From Clostridium bowmanii (lineage in GTDB: Bacteria; Bacillota; Clostridia; Clostridiales; Clostridiaceae), in NCBI RefSeq assembly GCF_018861315.1, contig NZ_JAHLDL010000005.1, positions 62,001 through 126,000 on the forward strand: a DNA stretch of 64,000 bases, given 5' to 3'. Each line of letters begins with the position of its first letter. Position 1 is the first letter of the stretch. Shown here one piece after another: positions 53,081 to 62,285 of this stretch. The notes beneath the pieces were generated by a model. The model was not told where the DNA came from and did not search any database. It was given only the letters and a program-made list of their open reading frames with translations. The translations under genes and the position numbers were made by a program.

Positions 53081-55318
53081 ATGTGCAGTAGAATCTATAT
53101 AGAAGATATCCATATGTTAAAAATGTTTATTGATGATTGGGTGAAATATCTTGATGGACTTGAGAAAGAAATACTGAAACTGGAACTTCACTCAAAAGAT
53201 AGCCAAATACTCAATAATATTTTTGAATGCGTCCACAGTATAAAGAGCGGTTCTTCCTTCGTAGGGCTTAGGAGCATTACAAGGTTAAGTTATGAGGTTG
53301 AAATTACACTTGATGCTATAAAAGATTTAAAAGTGACTGTAAACACTGGGCTTATTGATAGTATACTTTTGTATGTAGACTTTTTATCTGCTTATATAAA
53401 AAAGCTGTTTGAGGTACTAAAAAAGCGAGATTTTAGGTCTGAAAATGGTGTGATGTATCTGGAACTTAAATATGAGCAGAGGGAAGAGGATATACTTGAA
53501 ATTTTAAAGCTAGCCTTTGTAAATTGCGAAGTGAAAAGCGATGAATACATTAATACTGGGGAACAACAACCATTGGAGAATGAGATAAGCTTAGATATTT
53601 TAGAATCAGAGGAATTTAAGGAAGGACTAGCTTATGGAATCAAAGAGCAGTTTCTCATTGAAAGCACAGAAAATATTGAGAGAATGGAAAATGATTTATT
53701 AATAAGACTTGATACCACTAGCAATGACAGGGAGGCCATCAATGAAATATTCAGAGCTGTCCACAGTATCAAAGGTGGAATAGGAATATACCTTGCAGTT
53801 ACGAATCCACAGAGTAGTCTTTATGCGGGTCTAAAGAAATTTTCCAAAGTTGTACATACTTTTGAAAGCCTGCTAGCTTTGGTAAGGGATAAGGAATGTA
53901 AGTTTGAAAAAAATCTGGTTGATTTAAGTTTTATTATGATGGATTATTTAAAGTCTTTTATGAGTTCTGTTGATTCAGAAGAATTTAATGCAGTGTATGA
54001 TAAGGGAATCATTGAAAAAATCAAAGAACAGATATCAAATGTTGAAAAACTATCTACCCCCTTAGGAAAAAGTGCTGTGGCAATAATCGGGCAAGATGCA
54101 GGTAAGACTGAGGATATAAAGTCAAATGGTAGCGTACCGCAAAGCATTCGGGTTAATGAAGATAAGCTTGATAAAATGATGAATACTATTTCAGAGCTTA
54201 TAATTGCGAAAAATTCCTTTATGCATATATCTGAAAAATTGAATCTGGAGTATGATCTACCAGAAATGTCCAAGGAAGTAAAGCAGGTAGGAGCATATGT
54301 TAATAGAATCTCTGATGAACTTCAGAATGCAATTATGTCTATAAGAATGGTAGAAATTAAAACAGTGTTTCAAAAAATGCCCAGAGTTATAAGGGATATT
54401 GCTCAGAGTACTGGTAAAAGGATGGAATTATACATGGAGGGTGAGAGCACAGAAATTGATAAAACAATTATCGAGCAGATCAGCGATCCATTAGTACATT
54501 TAATAAGAAATTCTGCAGATCACGGCATTGAGGATCCAAATGAGCGTCTATTTAAAGGTAAGCCAGAAACTGGAAGCATTATACTTAGGGCTTATAATAA
54601 GAACAAAAATGTGTTAATTGAAATAGAAGATGACGGAAAAGGAATAGATTCAGAGAATGTAAAACAAAAGGCGATTGATAAAGGCCTAATCACTGAAAAA
54701 GAAGCTGAAGTGATGAATAAAGATCAATTGATAAACCTTATTTTCCTCCCAGGCTTCAGTATGGCAAAAAAGATTACGGAAGTATCTGGTCGTGGGGTTG
54801 GAATGGATATAGTAAAAAGTAATATATCTAAAATCAATGGAAAGGTTACAATTGAAAGTGAAGTGGATAAAGGAACAAAGATGATTATTCGATTACCACT
54901 TACACTGGCAGTCTCACGAGGTTTGATTGTGGAAGTAGAACGCGAAACCTACATTTTTCCTTTGGAGTATATAGTTGAAACCGTAAAAATTAGTAGAAAT
55001 AGCATTCATGAATTTAATGGGAAGTTTTTTACCTATTTAAGGGGAGAGGCAATTGGAATTGAATGGCTCAGCAAGCTTTTTCTAACGGGGGAGAGGAATA
55101 CTGAAAATGAAGAAGTAAATGCTATAATTTTATCTAATGGCACTGTAAATTATGCAATCGCCGTGGATAAGCTTAAAAATGAACAGGAGTTTGTAGTAAA
55201 GACATTAGAGGGGCATCTAGCTTCTATTCCAGGCATTTCCGGTTCAACCTTACTTGGAAATGGGCAAGTGGTCTTAATTGTAAATCCTGTTGATATATTG
55301 AAATTTGTGGAAAATTAA
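53081..55318 (+). CDS. cheA: CheA histidine kinase with two Hpt domains and no clear P2
   Basis: A 745-residue kinase. Hpt 1 has H52 (FECVHSIKSGSSF) and Hpt 2 has H228 (FRAVHSIKGGIG). The dimerisation domain starts near SIRVNEDKLDKMMNTI. The ATP-binding domain has N-box HLIRNSADHGIEDP, G1 EIEDDGKGID and G2 SGRGVGMDIV. A CheW-like P5 domain ends the protein (ETYIFPLEYIVETV ... LLGNGQVVLI). Only a short acidic linker separates the Hpt domains, and I see no P2; a P2-like domain occurs instead on the Hpt protein encoded upstream. ATG 53081 follows AAGGGGTG. Confidence 0.93.
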   Translation: MCSRIYIEDIHMLKMFIDDWVKYLDGLEKEILKLELHSKDSQILNNIFECVHSIKSGSSFVGLRSITRLSYEVEITLDAIKDLKVTVNTGLIDSILLYVDFLSAYIKKLFEVLKKRDFRSENGVMYLELKYEQREEDILEILKLAFVNCEVKSDEYINTGEQQPLENEISLDILESEEFKEGLAYGIKEQFLIESTENIERMENDLLIRLDTTSNDREAINEIFRAVHSIKGGIGIYLAVTNPQSSLYAGLKKFSKVVHTFESLLALVRDKECKFEKNLVDLSFIMMDYLKSFMSSVDSEEFNAVYDKGIIEKIKEQISNVEKLSTPLGKSAVAIIGQDAGKTEDIKSNGSVPQSIRVNEDKLDKMMNTISELIIAKNSFMHISEKLNLEYDLPEMSKEVKQVGAYVNRISDELQNAIMSIRMVEIKTVFQKMPRVIRDIAQSTGKRMELYMEGESTEIDKTIIEQISDPLVHLIRNSADHGIEDPNERLFKGKPETGSIILRAYNKNKNVLIEIEDDGKGIDSENVKQKAIDKGLITEKEAEVMNKDQLINLIFLPGFSMAKKITEVSGRGVGMDIVKSNISKINGKVTIESEVDKGTKMIIRLPLTLAVSRGLIVEVERETYIFPLEYIVETVKISRNSIHEFNGKFFTYLRGEAIGIEWLSKLFLTGERNTENEEVNAIILSNGTVNYAIAVDKLKNEQEFVVKTLEGHLASIPGISGSTLLGNGQVVLIVNPVDILKFVEN

Positions 55319-55351
55319 AAATTTACTGCCTTTAAAAGGAGGTTCAGTGGA

Positions 55352-56125
55352 ATGGATGAAAAACTTCAGAAATACGCCGTATTAAATAATAAAGGAGGTG
55401 TGGGCAAAAGCACTATTGCAGTGCATATTGCACATGGCCTCGCTATAAGGGGAAAAAGAGTATTGCTCATAGATATGGATGGACAAAATGACGCCAGTCT
55501 TTTTCTTGGATTTACTTCAGATGATTATAAAAAGAGTTTATATGATATTATAGTTAAACATGATAACATAACTCTTCGCGAATGTATATTGAGTGCAAGG
55601 GAAAATTTGGATTTACTCCCTTCAAAATATATTAATCGAATCAATGAAGAACTTTATAAAGAACCTGATATAAGCTCATTTTTAAAGGATAAACTTATGG
55701 ACCTAGAAAAGCTTAGCTATAATTATGTGATTGTGGATTGCGGACCACAGCGAAGTAAAATTAATGATGCGGTTTTACATTTTGTTGATGGTATTATTGT
55801 GCCGGTTCAGGTAGAAGCTGCTGCTGTAAGAGCCATCGGAAATATTTATGAGTACCTTTCAGACTTGAACTTAGACGAGCGTATGATTTCTATGGTAGTA
55901 CCCAATATGTTTGATCAGAGAACCAGTGATGGAAAGGAAAATTTAGAGTTCATGAAGGAATTTTTTGAAGATACTGATGTATTAACAGCACCTATTTACA
56001 GAAGAATTAAAATTACAGAAAGTGGTAAGATGGGAAAAACAGTTTTTGAATGTGATGAAGAGTCCTCCAAGCAATTTCAGCATATAGTGGAAAGGCTGGT
56101 GGGTATACATGGCAGGAAAGGTTAG
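55352..56125 (+). CDS. ParA/Soj-type ATPase of the chemosensory operon
   Basis: A 257-residue deviant-Walker ATPase: NNKGGVGKSTIAVH (signature Lys 14, Walker Lys 19), Walker A' LLIDMDGQNDAS, and VIVDCGPQ as Walker B. Proteins of this group position plasmids, chromosomes or cytoplasmic chemoreceptor clusters on the nucleoid; PpfA of Rhodobacter sphaeroides is the known chemotaxis example. The gene lies inside the operon, 33 bases after cheA, and overlaps the second triple-CheW gene by 17 bases. No ParB gene is adjacent. A role in distributing the array between daughter cells is inferred. Confidence 0.9.
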   Translation: MDEKLQKYAVLNNKGGVGKSTIAVHIAHGLAIRGKRVLLIDMDGQNDASLFLGFTSDDYKKSLYDIIVKHDNITLRECILSARENLDLLPSKYINRINEELYKEPDISSFLKDKLMDLEKLSYNYVIVDCGPQRSKINDAVLHFVDGIIVPVQVEAAAVRAIGNIYEYLSDLNLDERMISMVVPNMFDQRTSDGKENLEFMKEFFEDTDVLTAPIYRRIKITESGKMGKTVFECDEESSKQFQHIVERLVGIHGRKG

Positions 56126-57716
56126 TAAAAATAGTTCTGATAATTTTGAAAAGATAAAAAAGGAAATGACTGCAAAAAAACAAAAGGCCAAGATACAAAA
56201 AAATCTGGTAAATATACAATTAGATATAGAAAAAGGAAGTCAAGAATATATTGATCCAAAGGTGCAACAGGGAAAGAAACAAACTATTATAGCTGTAAAG
56301 AAAATTGAAGTGATAGTTTTTAAGGTGGAAGAAGAAGAATTTGCATTAAATATATCCAATATAAAAGAAATAATTAGGATTCCAGAACTGATAAAGATTC
56401 CTAATGTACCAATGTATATAACTGGTTTATGTAGCCTAAGGGGCGATTTGCTACCTGTTATTGACTGCAGAAAATTGTTCGGTATTCCTCACAAGGAATT
56501 TGACGACAGCAGTAGAATTATTGTTACAGATATGCATGGTAACAAGGTAGGACTTTTATGTGATAAGGTTACTGAAGTAATAACTGTTGAGGGGTCAACT
56601 ATTAAAGAACCACCAAGTAGCATTAAGGGAATTGATGGTGGAGTTATAAATTCTATTCTCATACTTAATAATGGGAAAAGGGTGGTGATGCTTGTTGATG
56701 CTGAGAAAATTACAAAAGCTTGCGATCTTAAGGAAATGACGAATGATGGACATACACCTTTGGAAAGTTTAAAAGTTTTACAAACCAAAGAGGATGAAGA
56801 AGACCAAATCATTATATTTAATATTGGCATAGGCGAGTATGGGGTAAGTATTAATCATGTAAAAGAAATAATCAGGTTGCCAGATATCATGAAGGTACCT
56901 AATACGCCAAGCTTCATTGAAGGAATGTTTTCTATCAGAAATAAGCTTCTAGCGGTGGTTAATCTAGGAAAACTTCTTGGTATGGATTGTAACCAGCCCG
57001 AGGAGTGCAGTCGTGTGGTAATTATAAACAATGGTAGCTTTTCCTTTGGAGTAATAGTTGATAAAGTATCACATGTAATGGTGGTTGCGAAGAAATTATT
57101 TAAAAAAAGTAGTGATATTGCCAGTAGTTCCTACGTTAAAGGAATTTATAACCTAAATAAGGGTAAAAGGCTGATAATGATGTTGGAACCTCTAAAACTA
57201 ATTAGTTCAGAGGAAGTGAAAGGAATTTCGCAGGTTGATCACATGGAAACAGTAAATGATAAATCATTACATGTGGCTGAAGAAGACAATGATTTTGAGC
57301 ATATAGTAGTTTTTAAACTAGGAGCGGAGGAGTATGGAATAGAAATTAATAATGTACAAGGGATCAACAGAATCAGTGAAATCTCTCATTTGCCCGGTGC
57401 TCCAGTTTTTATTACCGGCATGGTTAATTTACGAGGAGATATAATACCAATACTAAATCTTAGAAAATTGTTTGATATTCAAGATTTAGGTATATTTGGG
57501 GCATCCAAATTCTTAGTTGTAGAGTTCAAAAATAACAAAGTAGGTATTATAATAGATTCCACTTCTGAGGTATTAAGGTTTTCAAAAAGTTATTTGGAAG
57601 GGGCCAAAGGTGTATTTGATAAAAATGATAGTTATATAGATAAAATAGCAAAACTAGATGATGGAAAAAGAATTGTTTTAATTTTGAATCTTAAAGAAGT
57701 GTTAGGCTTTATGTAA
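56109..57716 (+). CDS. Triple CheW-domain coupling protein with basic N-terminal tail (second copy)
   Basis: A 535-residue protein with three CheW domains (about 65-200, 235-365 and 395-530). Their cores are ITGLCSLRGDLLPVID, IEGMFSIRNKLLAVVN and ITGMVNLRGDIIPILN. The first 60 residues form a lysine-rich, probably disordered or helical tail (KIKKEMTAKKQKAKIQKN), absent from the first triple-CheW protein. The gene overlaps the ParA gene, so the two products are made together. Basic N-terminal tails stimulate ParA ATPases in ParB proteins, so this tail may be the ParA partner site (inference). It is the last intact gene of the operon. Confidence 0.92.
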   Translation: MAGKVSKNSSDNFEKIKKEMTAKKQKAKIQKNLVNIQLDIEKGSQEYIDPKVQQGKKQTIIAVKKIEVIVFKVEEEEFALNISNIKEIIRIPELIKIPNVPMYITGLCSLRGDLLPVIDCRKLFGIPHKEFDDSSRIIVTDMHGNKVGLLCDKVTEVITVEGSTIKEPPSSIKGIDGGVINSILILNNGKRVVMLVDAEKITKACDLKEMTNDGHTPLESLKVLQTKEDEEDQIIIFNIGIGEYGVSINHVKEIIRLPDIMKVPNTPSFIEGMFSIRNKLLAVVNLGKLLGMDCNQPEECSRVVIINNGSFSFGVIVDKVSHVMVVAKKLFKKSSDIASSSYVKGIYNLNKGKRLIMMLEPLKLISSEEVKGISQVDHMETVNDKSLHVAEEDNDFEHIVVFKLGAEEYGIEINNVQGINRISEISHLPGAPVFITGMVNLRGDIIPILNLRKLFDIQDLGIFGASKFLVVEFKNNKVGIIIDSTSEVLRFSKSYLEGAKGVFDKNDSYIDKIAKLDDGKRIVLILNLKEVLGFM

Positions 57717-57784
57717 AAAGGCGAGGCACAATGAGAAAGACTTATTAAATAAGCAACCAAGTCTTAGATTGAGGAGAAGCCGTT

Positions 57785-57958
57785 ATGAGGATATTAATAG
57801 CTGAAGATGATGCAATAAGCAGAATTTTCTTGTTTAAATTTTTAAAAAGGTATGGGGAATGTGATATTGCTGTAGATGGGTTTCGGGTACAGCCGACATA
57901 CGTGTATATGTCGGCTGTACCCGGTCTTGCGTCGCGATATACATTGATATTGGAATAG
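57785..57958 (+). pseudogene. Response regulator, truncated after about 33 residues
   Basis: GAGGAG precedes ATG 57785, and the product begins MRILIAEDDAISRIFLFKFL, a receiver-domain start with the acidic pair. After CDIAVDGF (about 57886) the frame runs through a perfect palindrome and into antisense Ku sequence, stopping at 57958. The phospho-Asp part is missing. It was probably the fourth regulator of the operon and has been cut by a rearrangement. Confidence 0.75.
57884..57923. repeat. Perfect 17-bp palindrome at a rearrangement junction
   Basis: CGGGTACAGCCGACATA (57884-57900) and TATGTCGGCTGTACCCG (57907-57923) are exact inverse copies around CGTGTA. It is GC-rich for this DNA. On the left is a truncated regulator gene, on the right a truncated Ku gene in the opposite direction. 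Confidence 0.85.
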
Positions 57959-58001
57959 CAACAAGTCCAAAGGAAATAACTGTTTTATGAGCTATAGCCA
58001 T
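57924..58001 (-). pseudogene. N-terminal stub of a Ku DNA-end-binding protein
   Basis: On the minus strand AGTGAGGTG precedes an ATG at 57999-58001, followed by MAIAHKTVISFGLVAIPI and SMYIATQD, the highly characteristic start of bacterial Ku. After about 25 residues the reading enters the palindrome. Ku normally has about 280 residues, so most of the gene, and any neighbouring ligase D gene, is absent. Confidence 0.7.
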
Positions 58002-58100
58002 TAGTAACACCTCACTTTTATATCTAGTATAACCAAAACATAATCCCTTTATAAGCGGTAGGGGTTGATTATTGTACACTTTAAGATGTGAAATAAAAAA

Positions 58101-58195
58101 ACTCTGAGATATTGCACCCAGAGTATACTGAACTTGGGTGTTTTTGCCTATCCCCCCGAAAAGGTAAGTTAGTGTGTTTTTATATCGGAGGATAG
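58101..58195 (+). terminator. Overlapping hairpins upstream of the Tn3 element
   Basis: CACCCA (58115-58120) pairs with TGGGTG (58135-58140) before TTTTTG, a terminator shape. ACTCTG (58101-58106) pairs with CAGAGT (58119-58124), which shares bases with the first stem, so the two exclude each other. A third hairpin, CTATCC..CCGA with TCGGAGGATAG (58148-58195), follows. This could be a terminator/antiterminator pair, now without a downstream gene. Confidence 0.4.
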
Positions 58196-58274
58196 ACTAC
58201 AAGTAAGTATTTTTTTGACTACCCCTACTAGGGGTATGAAGAACATAGCTGCTAGCAACCGCAAACCGGAATCC

Positions 58275-58988
58275 TTATATTGGGAATTCGTTAATCACCT
58301 CATTATAAGCCTCTTGAGCTTCAGTAATTGATAATTTTGAATATATTTCAAGGGTTTTTCTGCTTTCGTGACCTGAATATGGTTGTATCAAAGCATCGTC
58401 TATGCCTTGTTTTTTTAGCCAGGTAAACAAGAAATGCCTTAATTTATGGGGAGATATCATTGTTTTTAAACCAGCTTGCACAGAATATTTTTCTAAGATT
58501 TTTCTTATGCCACGGTCTGTATATTTCTTTTTCCATGACGATTCAAATAAATAGGTGGCATTATTTTTCAGATTATTGTTACAATGTATACCAAGTACCT
58601 CTTTAAATCCCTCTGGGAAAGGAACCACACGATCCTTATTACCCTTACCTTGATTAATTTTTATCTGACAGTTTAATAAATCTATATCACTAATCTTTAT
58701 GTTAACTAACTCACTGACTCTAACACCCGTATAAATCAAAACCTTGATAATTAGCATGTCCTGAAAATTTTTGGAATTCCATACTACTTTATAATAATTT
58801 TTTATTTCATCCTCTGTTGGCACATACGGTAATTTTCTTGCGTTTCGTGGAACCTAAATTTCTAATTCTTCTCTAAGATACTTGAATAAACTTTTCAAAT
58901 AATTATAGTCAGGTCTTTCTTTACGAAGATATTTTGCAAGTTCCTTTGCTTTTTTTTTGAGAGCTGTTCTTTGTAATTTAGTAGACAT
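58275..58988 (-). pseudogene. tnpI: TnpI-type tyrosine recombinase, interrupted by a TAG codon
   Basis: Starting at ATG 58986-58988, the gene encodes [20 protein letters not shown]; codon 45 is TAG (58854-58856), followed in frame by [21 protein letters not shown] and the full catalytic domain. Catalytic motifs are [10 protein letters not shown] (Arg), [10 protein letters not shown] (HxxR), GHES and the Tyr in TLEIYSK. The whole frame would give 237 residues. The protein would resolve transposon cointegrates. A single base change (GAG to TAG) would explain the stop. An internal start near 58823 leaves the catalytic domain but no N-terminal clamp. Confidence 0.82.
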
Positions 58989-59072
58989 TTTTTTTCACCC
59001 CCAAATGTATCCGTTTATCCATATCTAAGTTAAAATTACCATAGGGATTAACATGGCTATAAATTAATGGCG

Positions 59073-61928
59073 TTATAGCTCTAAAATCTTCTTTTTCCAT
59101 ACTATTAACCACTCTTTCTCAGATAAAATATCTTGAATCAATAATGTATTAACATATACCATACAGTTTTGTATTAAATGGAGAGCCAAAGCTGATATTT
59201 CCTGGTCTTCAATATTATTAGTTGAAAATTCACGACCTCTTGCGCAAAAAATAAAATTATTTGCACTATTCCAATTTTCAATAACATTTAATCCTTGGTT
59301 AATTTCTATTCGCATTTCTTCTGACATAACATATCTGCAAATAAATATAGTTTTTATTGCTCTTCCAAGCTCACTTAATGCCTGGTATGTGGGATGCTGA
59401 AGATTATTTTTAGTAAATTTTTTTAAAATAGATTCTGCATCAGCAGTACCAAGTCTTAATGCTGTTGCGTATTTTACCATTTGATCATATTGCTGTCTAA
59501 TTAATTCCCAATTAATCGGTTTCTTTTTCATAACAAGTTCAATGTTCGAATAATCTTCATCACTTATTTCAGGTTTATACAGTTTTTGTTTGTTGATATT
59601 TTTGATACGAGGCATTAGCTTGAAACCAAGCAAACAACTGAACGCAAAGGCTACTTCACTTTGTCCATGTGTGTCAACATAGTTTTTTTCTATACTCATG
59701 TCAGTACAATGTCTAAGAACACCGTAAGTAGCAGAAGCAACCTCTGACGATGAACAAGATTTCACTTGAGAATATACACATAAAGACTTTTTCTCAACAT
59801 GCCAGTAAATCATAATTCCTCGGCCATGATATCTGTTATGCCACTCTGCCCTTAAATTTTGGTCCCATGCTCCAAATTTTTTAGAATCTGATGCACAAGT
59901 TGTTGTCGCACTCCCCCAAATATTTTCACTGCGAATTTTCAAAGTAGCATTTACTACTTCAGCAATTGCAGCTCTTAAATTATCCTTGTTTATGAACTTT
60001 CTTTTTATGTACTCCAAATCCATATAGTTTTCATCTAAACCCTTTGAAGAAACAGCTTTTAGTCCCATATTTGTTCCCATTCCATAAAGAGAGACTAACA
60101 AACGTTTTCTTATAATTTCTCGGGTTAACCTTTCTTGAGTTGCGCTAGTTTTTAAATGTTTTGTGAAGTCAATTCTTAAGTCAGCTTCTTTAAAAACATC
60201 TAATAAATTCAAATCAGGCCAACGATTTGATATTTCACGTTTCAATTTCAAAAGATTTTTTGCCTCTGGTTGTTTTGGAGATGGCGAAATTTTTATTCTT
60301 CCATTTCCTATATCTAGGATTTTAACCTTTTCATTTTTAGGAATAGTCTTATTTAGCTTAGATAAAGAATCTTTCATAGATGATTTTATCTTTTCAATAA
60401 AGTCATTTACATCTAAAAGCTGATTTATTGCTAAGTAGTATTCCTCTTTTTTTATATCAAAGTCCTTTGGAAGATCCTCATCAGGGTTCCTGTATTTATC
60501 AGCGCCACTTATCCAAACCTCTCTGCAGCGAAGCTTATCCTTTAAAGCCTGCAAGGCACACAATTCATAGTTAGCTCTCTTAATTCTAAGTGCGTTATTT
60601 TTCCCCGATTTATCTTCTATCATATCTTTCCACATAGGTCTAACAACACCCTCAATGGGAACTATTTCATCCTTTGAATAATAACGTGATTTTGAATCTA
60701 AATACTTCTTTATAAGTTCTATTGCCTTTATTATAGGCTTATATTTATCATTATTTGAATTGAAATTCAACGCATTTATTATATCCGGCAAAATACGCCT
60801 ATAATGCCTTTGATAGGAAGATCTCATGTTATTATAATTTTTCTTATTTAATATATCATCACTCTTATTTTCTAACTCATTAATTAAATCCTTTAATTTT
60901 TGCTCATCTGCTATTGGATATATTAGGTCGCACGTCTTAGCTTCTGGGATCTCTACAACAGCTTTAGCAATTTTTAAAAGTAATTTATTTTTATTCCTAG
61001 TATAATTTGTGCTCTCTGCAAGTTCCTTTTTTATTTTTCTATTTGCACTTGTGTCTAAATTATTCAATATTTTTATAAGTAAATCCACTAAATTATCCTT
61101 AATCTCCATTGATTTAAAATGAAAAAATATAGCTAATAGACCATTTCTCATGGCATCCGGATGCCTTTTAAATTCGCTGATATTTTCAGCTTTACTGCGT
61201 TTATAGTACTTTTTTAAATACTTAGGCGGTACCTCCTTGAAAATATCTTCTGGTATCATCATACCTTCAATAGTTTTTAATTTATTAGATTCATTAAAAA
61301 CACTTTTAATATTTGCACCGTCAGGATCAATATTGAAATCATTAAACCATATTATTTGTTCCATGTTGTTATTTTGTGATTCAGTAGCAAGGAACAAGTC
61401 GAAATTTTTGATAGTTTCAACTGTCAACTTATTAAAAATACTTTCAAAGATATTATTTTCATATGTATTTATAGCTGAACTGACTATTCTTTCTATTCTT
61501 TCTGGTGTGGTTGGTTCTATTTTTAGTTCCTTGAATTGCTTATATACTTCATTTTTAACTAATTCATAATCATCATTTTTAGGGAGGACGTTACTCAAAA
61601 TCCATATTTTAATCGTATTATAGTCCTGAACGGTACACTCTCTAAATAAGAAGAGCTCTCTAATTTGCTTTCTGTGATTAATTATTGACTTTCCATTCCA
61701 ATCATAATCATTATAACAAGAGCTATCTACTCCAATTTGTTCAGAAATATAACAAATAAGTTCATTTGAAATTTCAAACTTGGAATATGGGAAACGTCCA
61801 TTATTTTGAAAGAATTTATAAAGAACTGCAAAACCTATTTTTGTTTCTACTTTTCTATTATTATTTACAAAATCTATTTCTATCTCACTAAATTTAAAGC
61901 TCTGATCAATTTTATTATTAGATTCCAT
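59073..61928 (-). CDS. tnpA: Tn3-family transposase TnpA
   Basis: A 951-residue transposase, a normal length for the family. The C-terminal DDE domain has [20 protein letters not shown] (first Asp), [17 protein letters not shown] (second Asp) and, near the end, [22 protein letters not shown] with the Glu. The N-terminal DNA-binding region ([23 protein letters not shown] in two parts) is present. The frame is uninterrupted. It ends 84 bases before the start of the recombinase gene. The start lies beside the inverted-repeat sites where the recombinase would act. Confidence 0.94.
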   Translation of the reverse strand: MESNNKIDQSFKFSEIEIDFVNNNRKVETKIGFAVLYKFFQNNGRFPYSKFEISNELICYISEQIGVDSSCYNDYDWNGKSIINHRKQIRELFLFRECTVQDYNTIKIWILSNVLPKNDDYELVKNEVYKQFKELKIEPTTPERIERIVSSAINTYENNIFESIFNKLTVETIKNFDLFLATESQNNNMEQIIWFNDFNIDPDGANIKSVFNESNKLKTIEGMMIPEDIFKEVPPKYLKKYYKRSKAENISEFKRHPDAMRNGLLAIFFHFKSMEIKDNLVDLLIKILNNLDTSANRKIKKELAESTNYTRNKNKLLLKIAKAVVEIPEAKTCDLIYPIADEQKLKDLINELENKSDDILNKKNYNNMRSSYQRHYRRILPDIINALNFNSNNDKYKPIIKAIELIKKYLDSKSRYYSKDEIVPIEGVVRPMWKDMIEDKSGKNNALRIKRANYELCALQALKDKLRCREVWISGADKYRNPDEDLPKDFDIKKEEYYLAINQLLDVNDFIEKIKSSMKDSLSKLNKTIPKNEKVKILDIGNGRIKISPSPKQPEAKNLLKLKREISNRWPDLNLLDVFKEADLRIDFTKHLKTSATQERLTREIIRKRLLVSLYGMGTNMGLKAVSSKGLDENYMDLEYIKRKFINKDNLRAAIAEVVNATLKIRSENIWGSATTTCASDSKKFGAWDQNLRAEWHNRYHGRGIMIYWHVEKKSLCVYSQVKSCSSSEVASATYGVLRHCTDMSIEKNYVDTHGQSEVAFAFSCLLGFKLMPRIKNINKQKLYKPEISDEDYSNIELVMKKKPINWELIRQQYDQMVKYATALRLGTADAESILKKFTKNNLQHPTYQALSELGRAIKTIFICRYVMSEEMRIEINQGLNVIENWNSANNFIFCARGREFSTNNIEDQEISALALHLIQNCMVYVNTLLIQDILSEKEWLIVWKKKILEL

Positions 61929-61941
61929 ATATCACCTTTCG

Positions 61942-62066
61942 AAAGTTCCTATAATGTCAAGAGTAGGAACTTTTTCTGGTATTAGCATAGCATATAGCCC
62001 AAAAATACTCAATTAAACGCTTTAAATACACCTAAGTTCAAGTTCCAAAATAAGATTCGGAACTTT
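61942..62066. promoter_or_regulatory. Probable internal resolution site of the Tn3 element
   Basis: Two inverted pairs of the same word occur: AAAGTTCC (61942-61949) with GGAACTTT (61966-61973), and AAGTTCC (62040-62046) with GGAACTTT (62059-62066). Repeated inverted sites beside tnpA are what a TnpI-type recombinase uses, and they also overlap the tnpA promoter region. Confidence 0.65.
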
Positions 62067-62285
62067 CATATATGGAAAATCAAAAATTTCCTATTGCTTC
62101 TGGTGACAGCTATGTTCTTCATACCCCTATTAGGAGATTATAGCAAATTTAGCTATTTTATGTCCAGATAATAACATTTAATACTTTTGGTGTTGAATTA
62201 TACAAATTTATGTAGTATAGTAATAATTAAGGTATTACCTTATATTTCTAAAAAAATATTATAAACAAGGGAGTGAATTATTAAT

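Larger units (their letters stand above)
58231..62127 (-). mobile_element. Tn3-family transposon, complete ends
   Basis: A 3897-bp element bounded by exact inverted repeats GGGGTATGAAGAACATAGCTG (58231-58251) and the inverse at 62107-62127. Flanking pentamers are TACTA and TATTA, one base short of a perfect 5-bp target duplication. It carries tnpA and a tyrosine recombinase gene (tnpI type) on the minus strand, plus inverted-repeat sites upstream of tnpA. There are no passenger genes. Confidence 0.88.
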
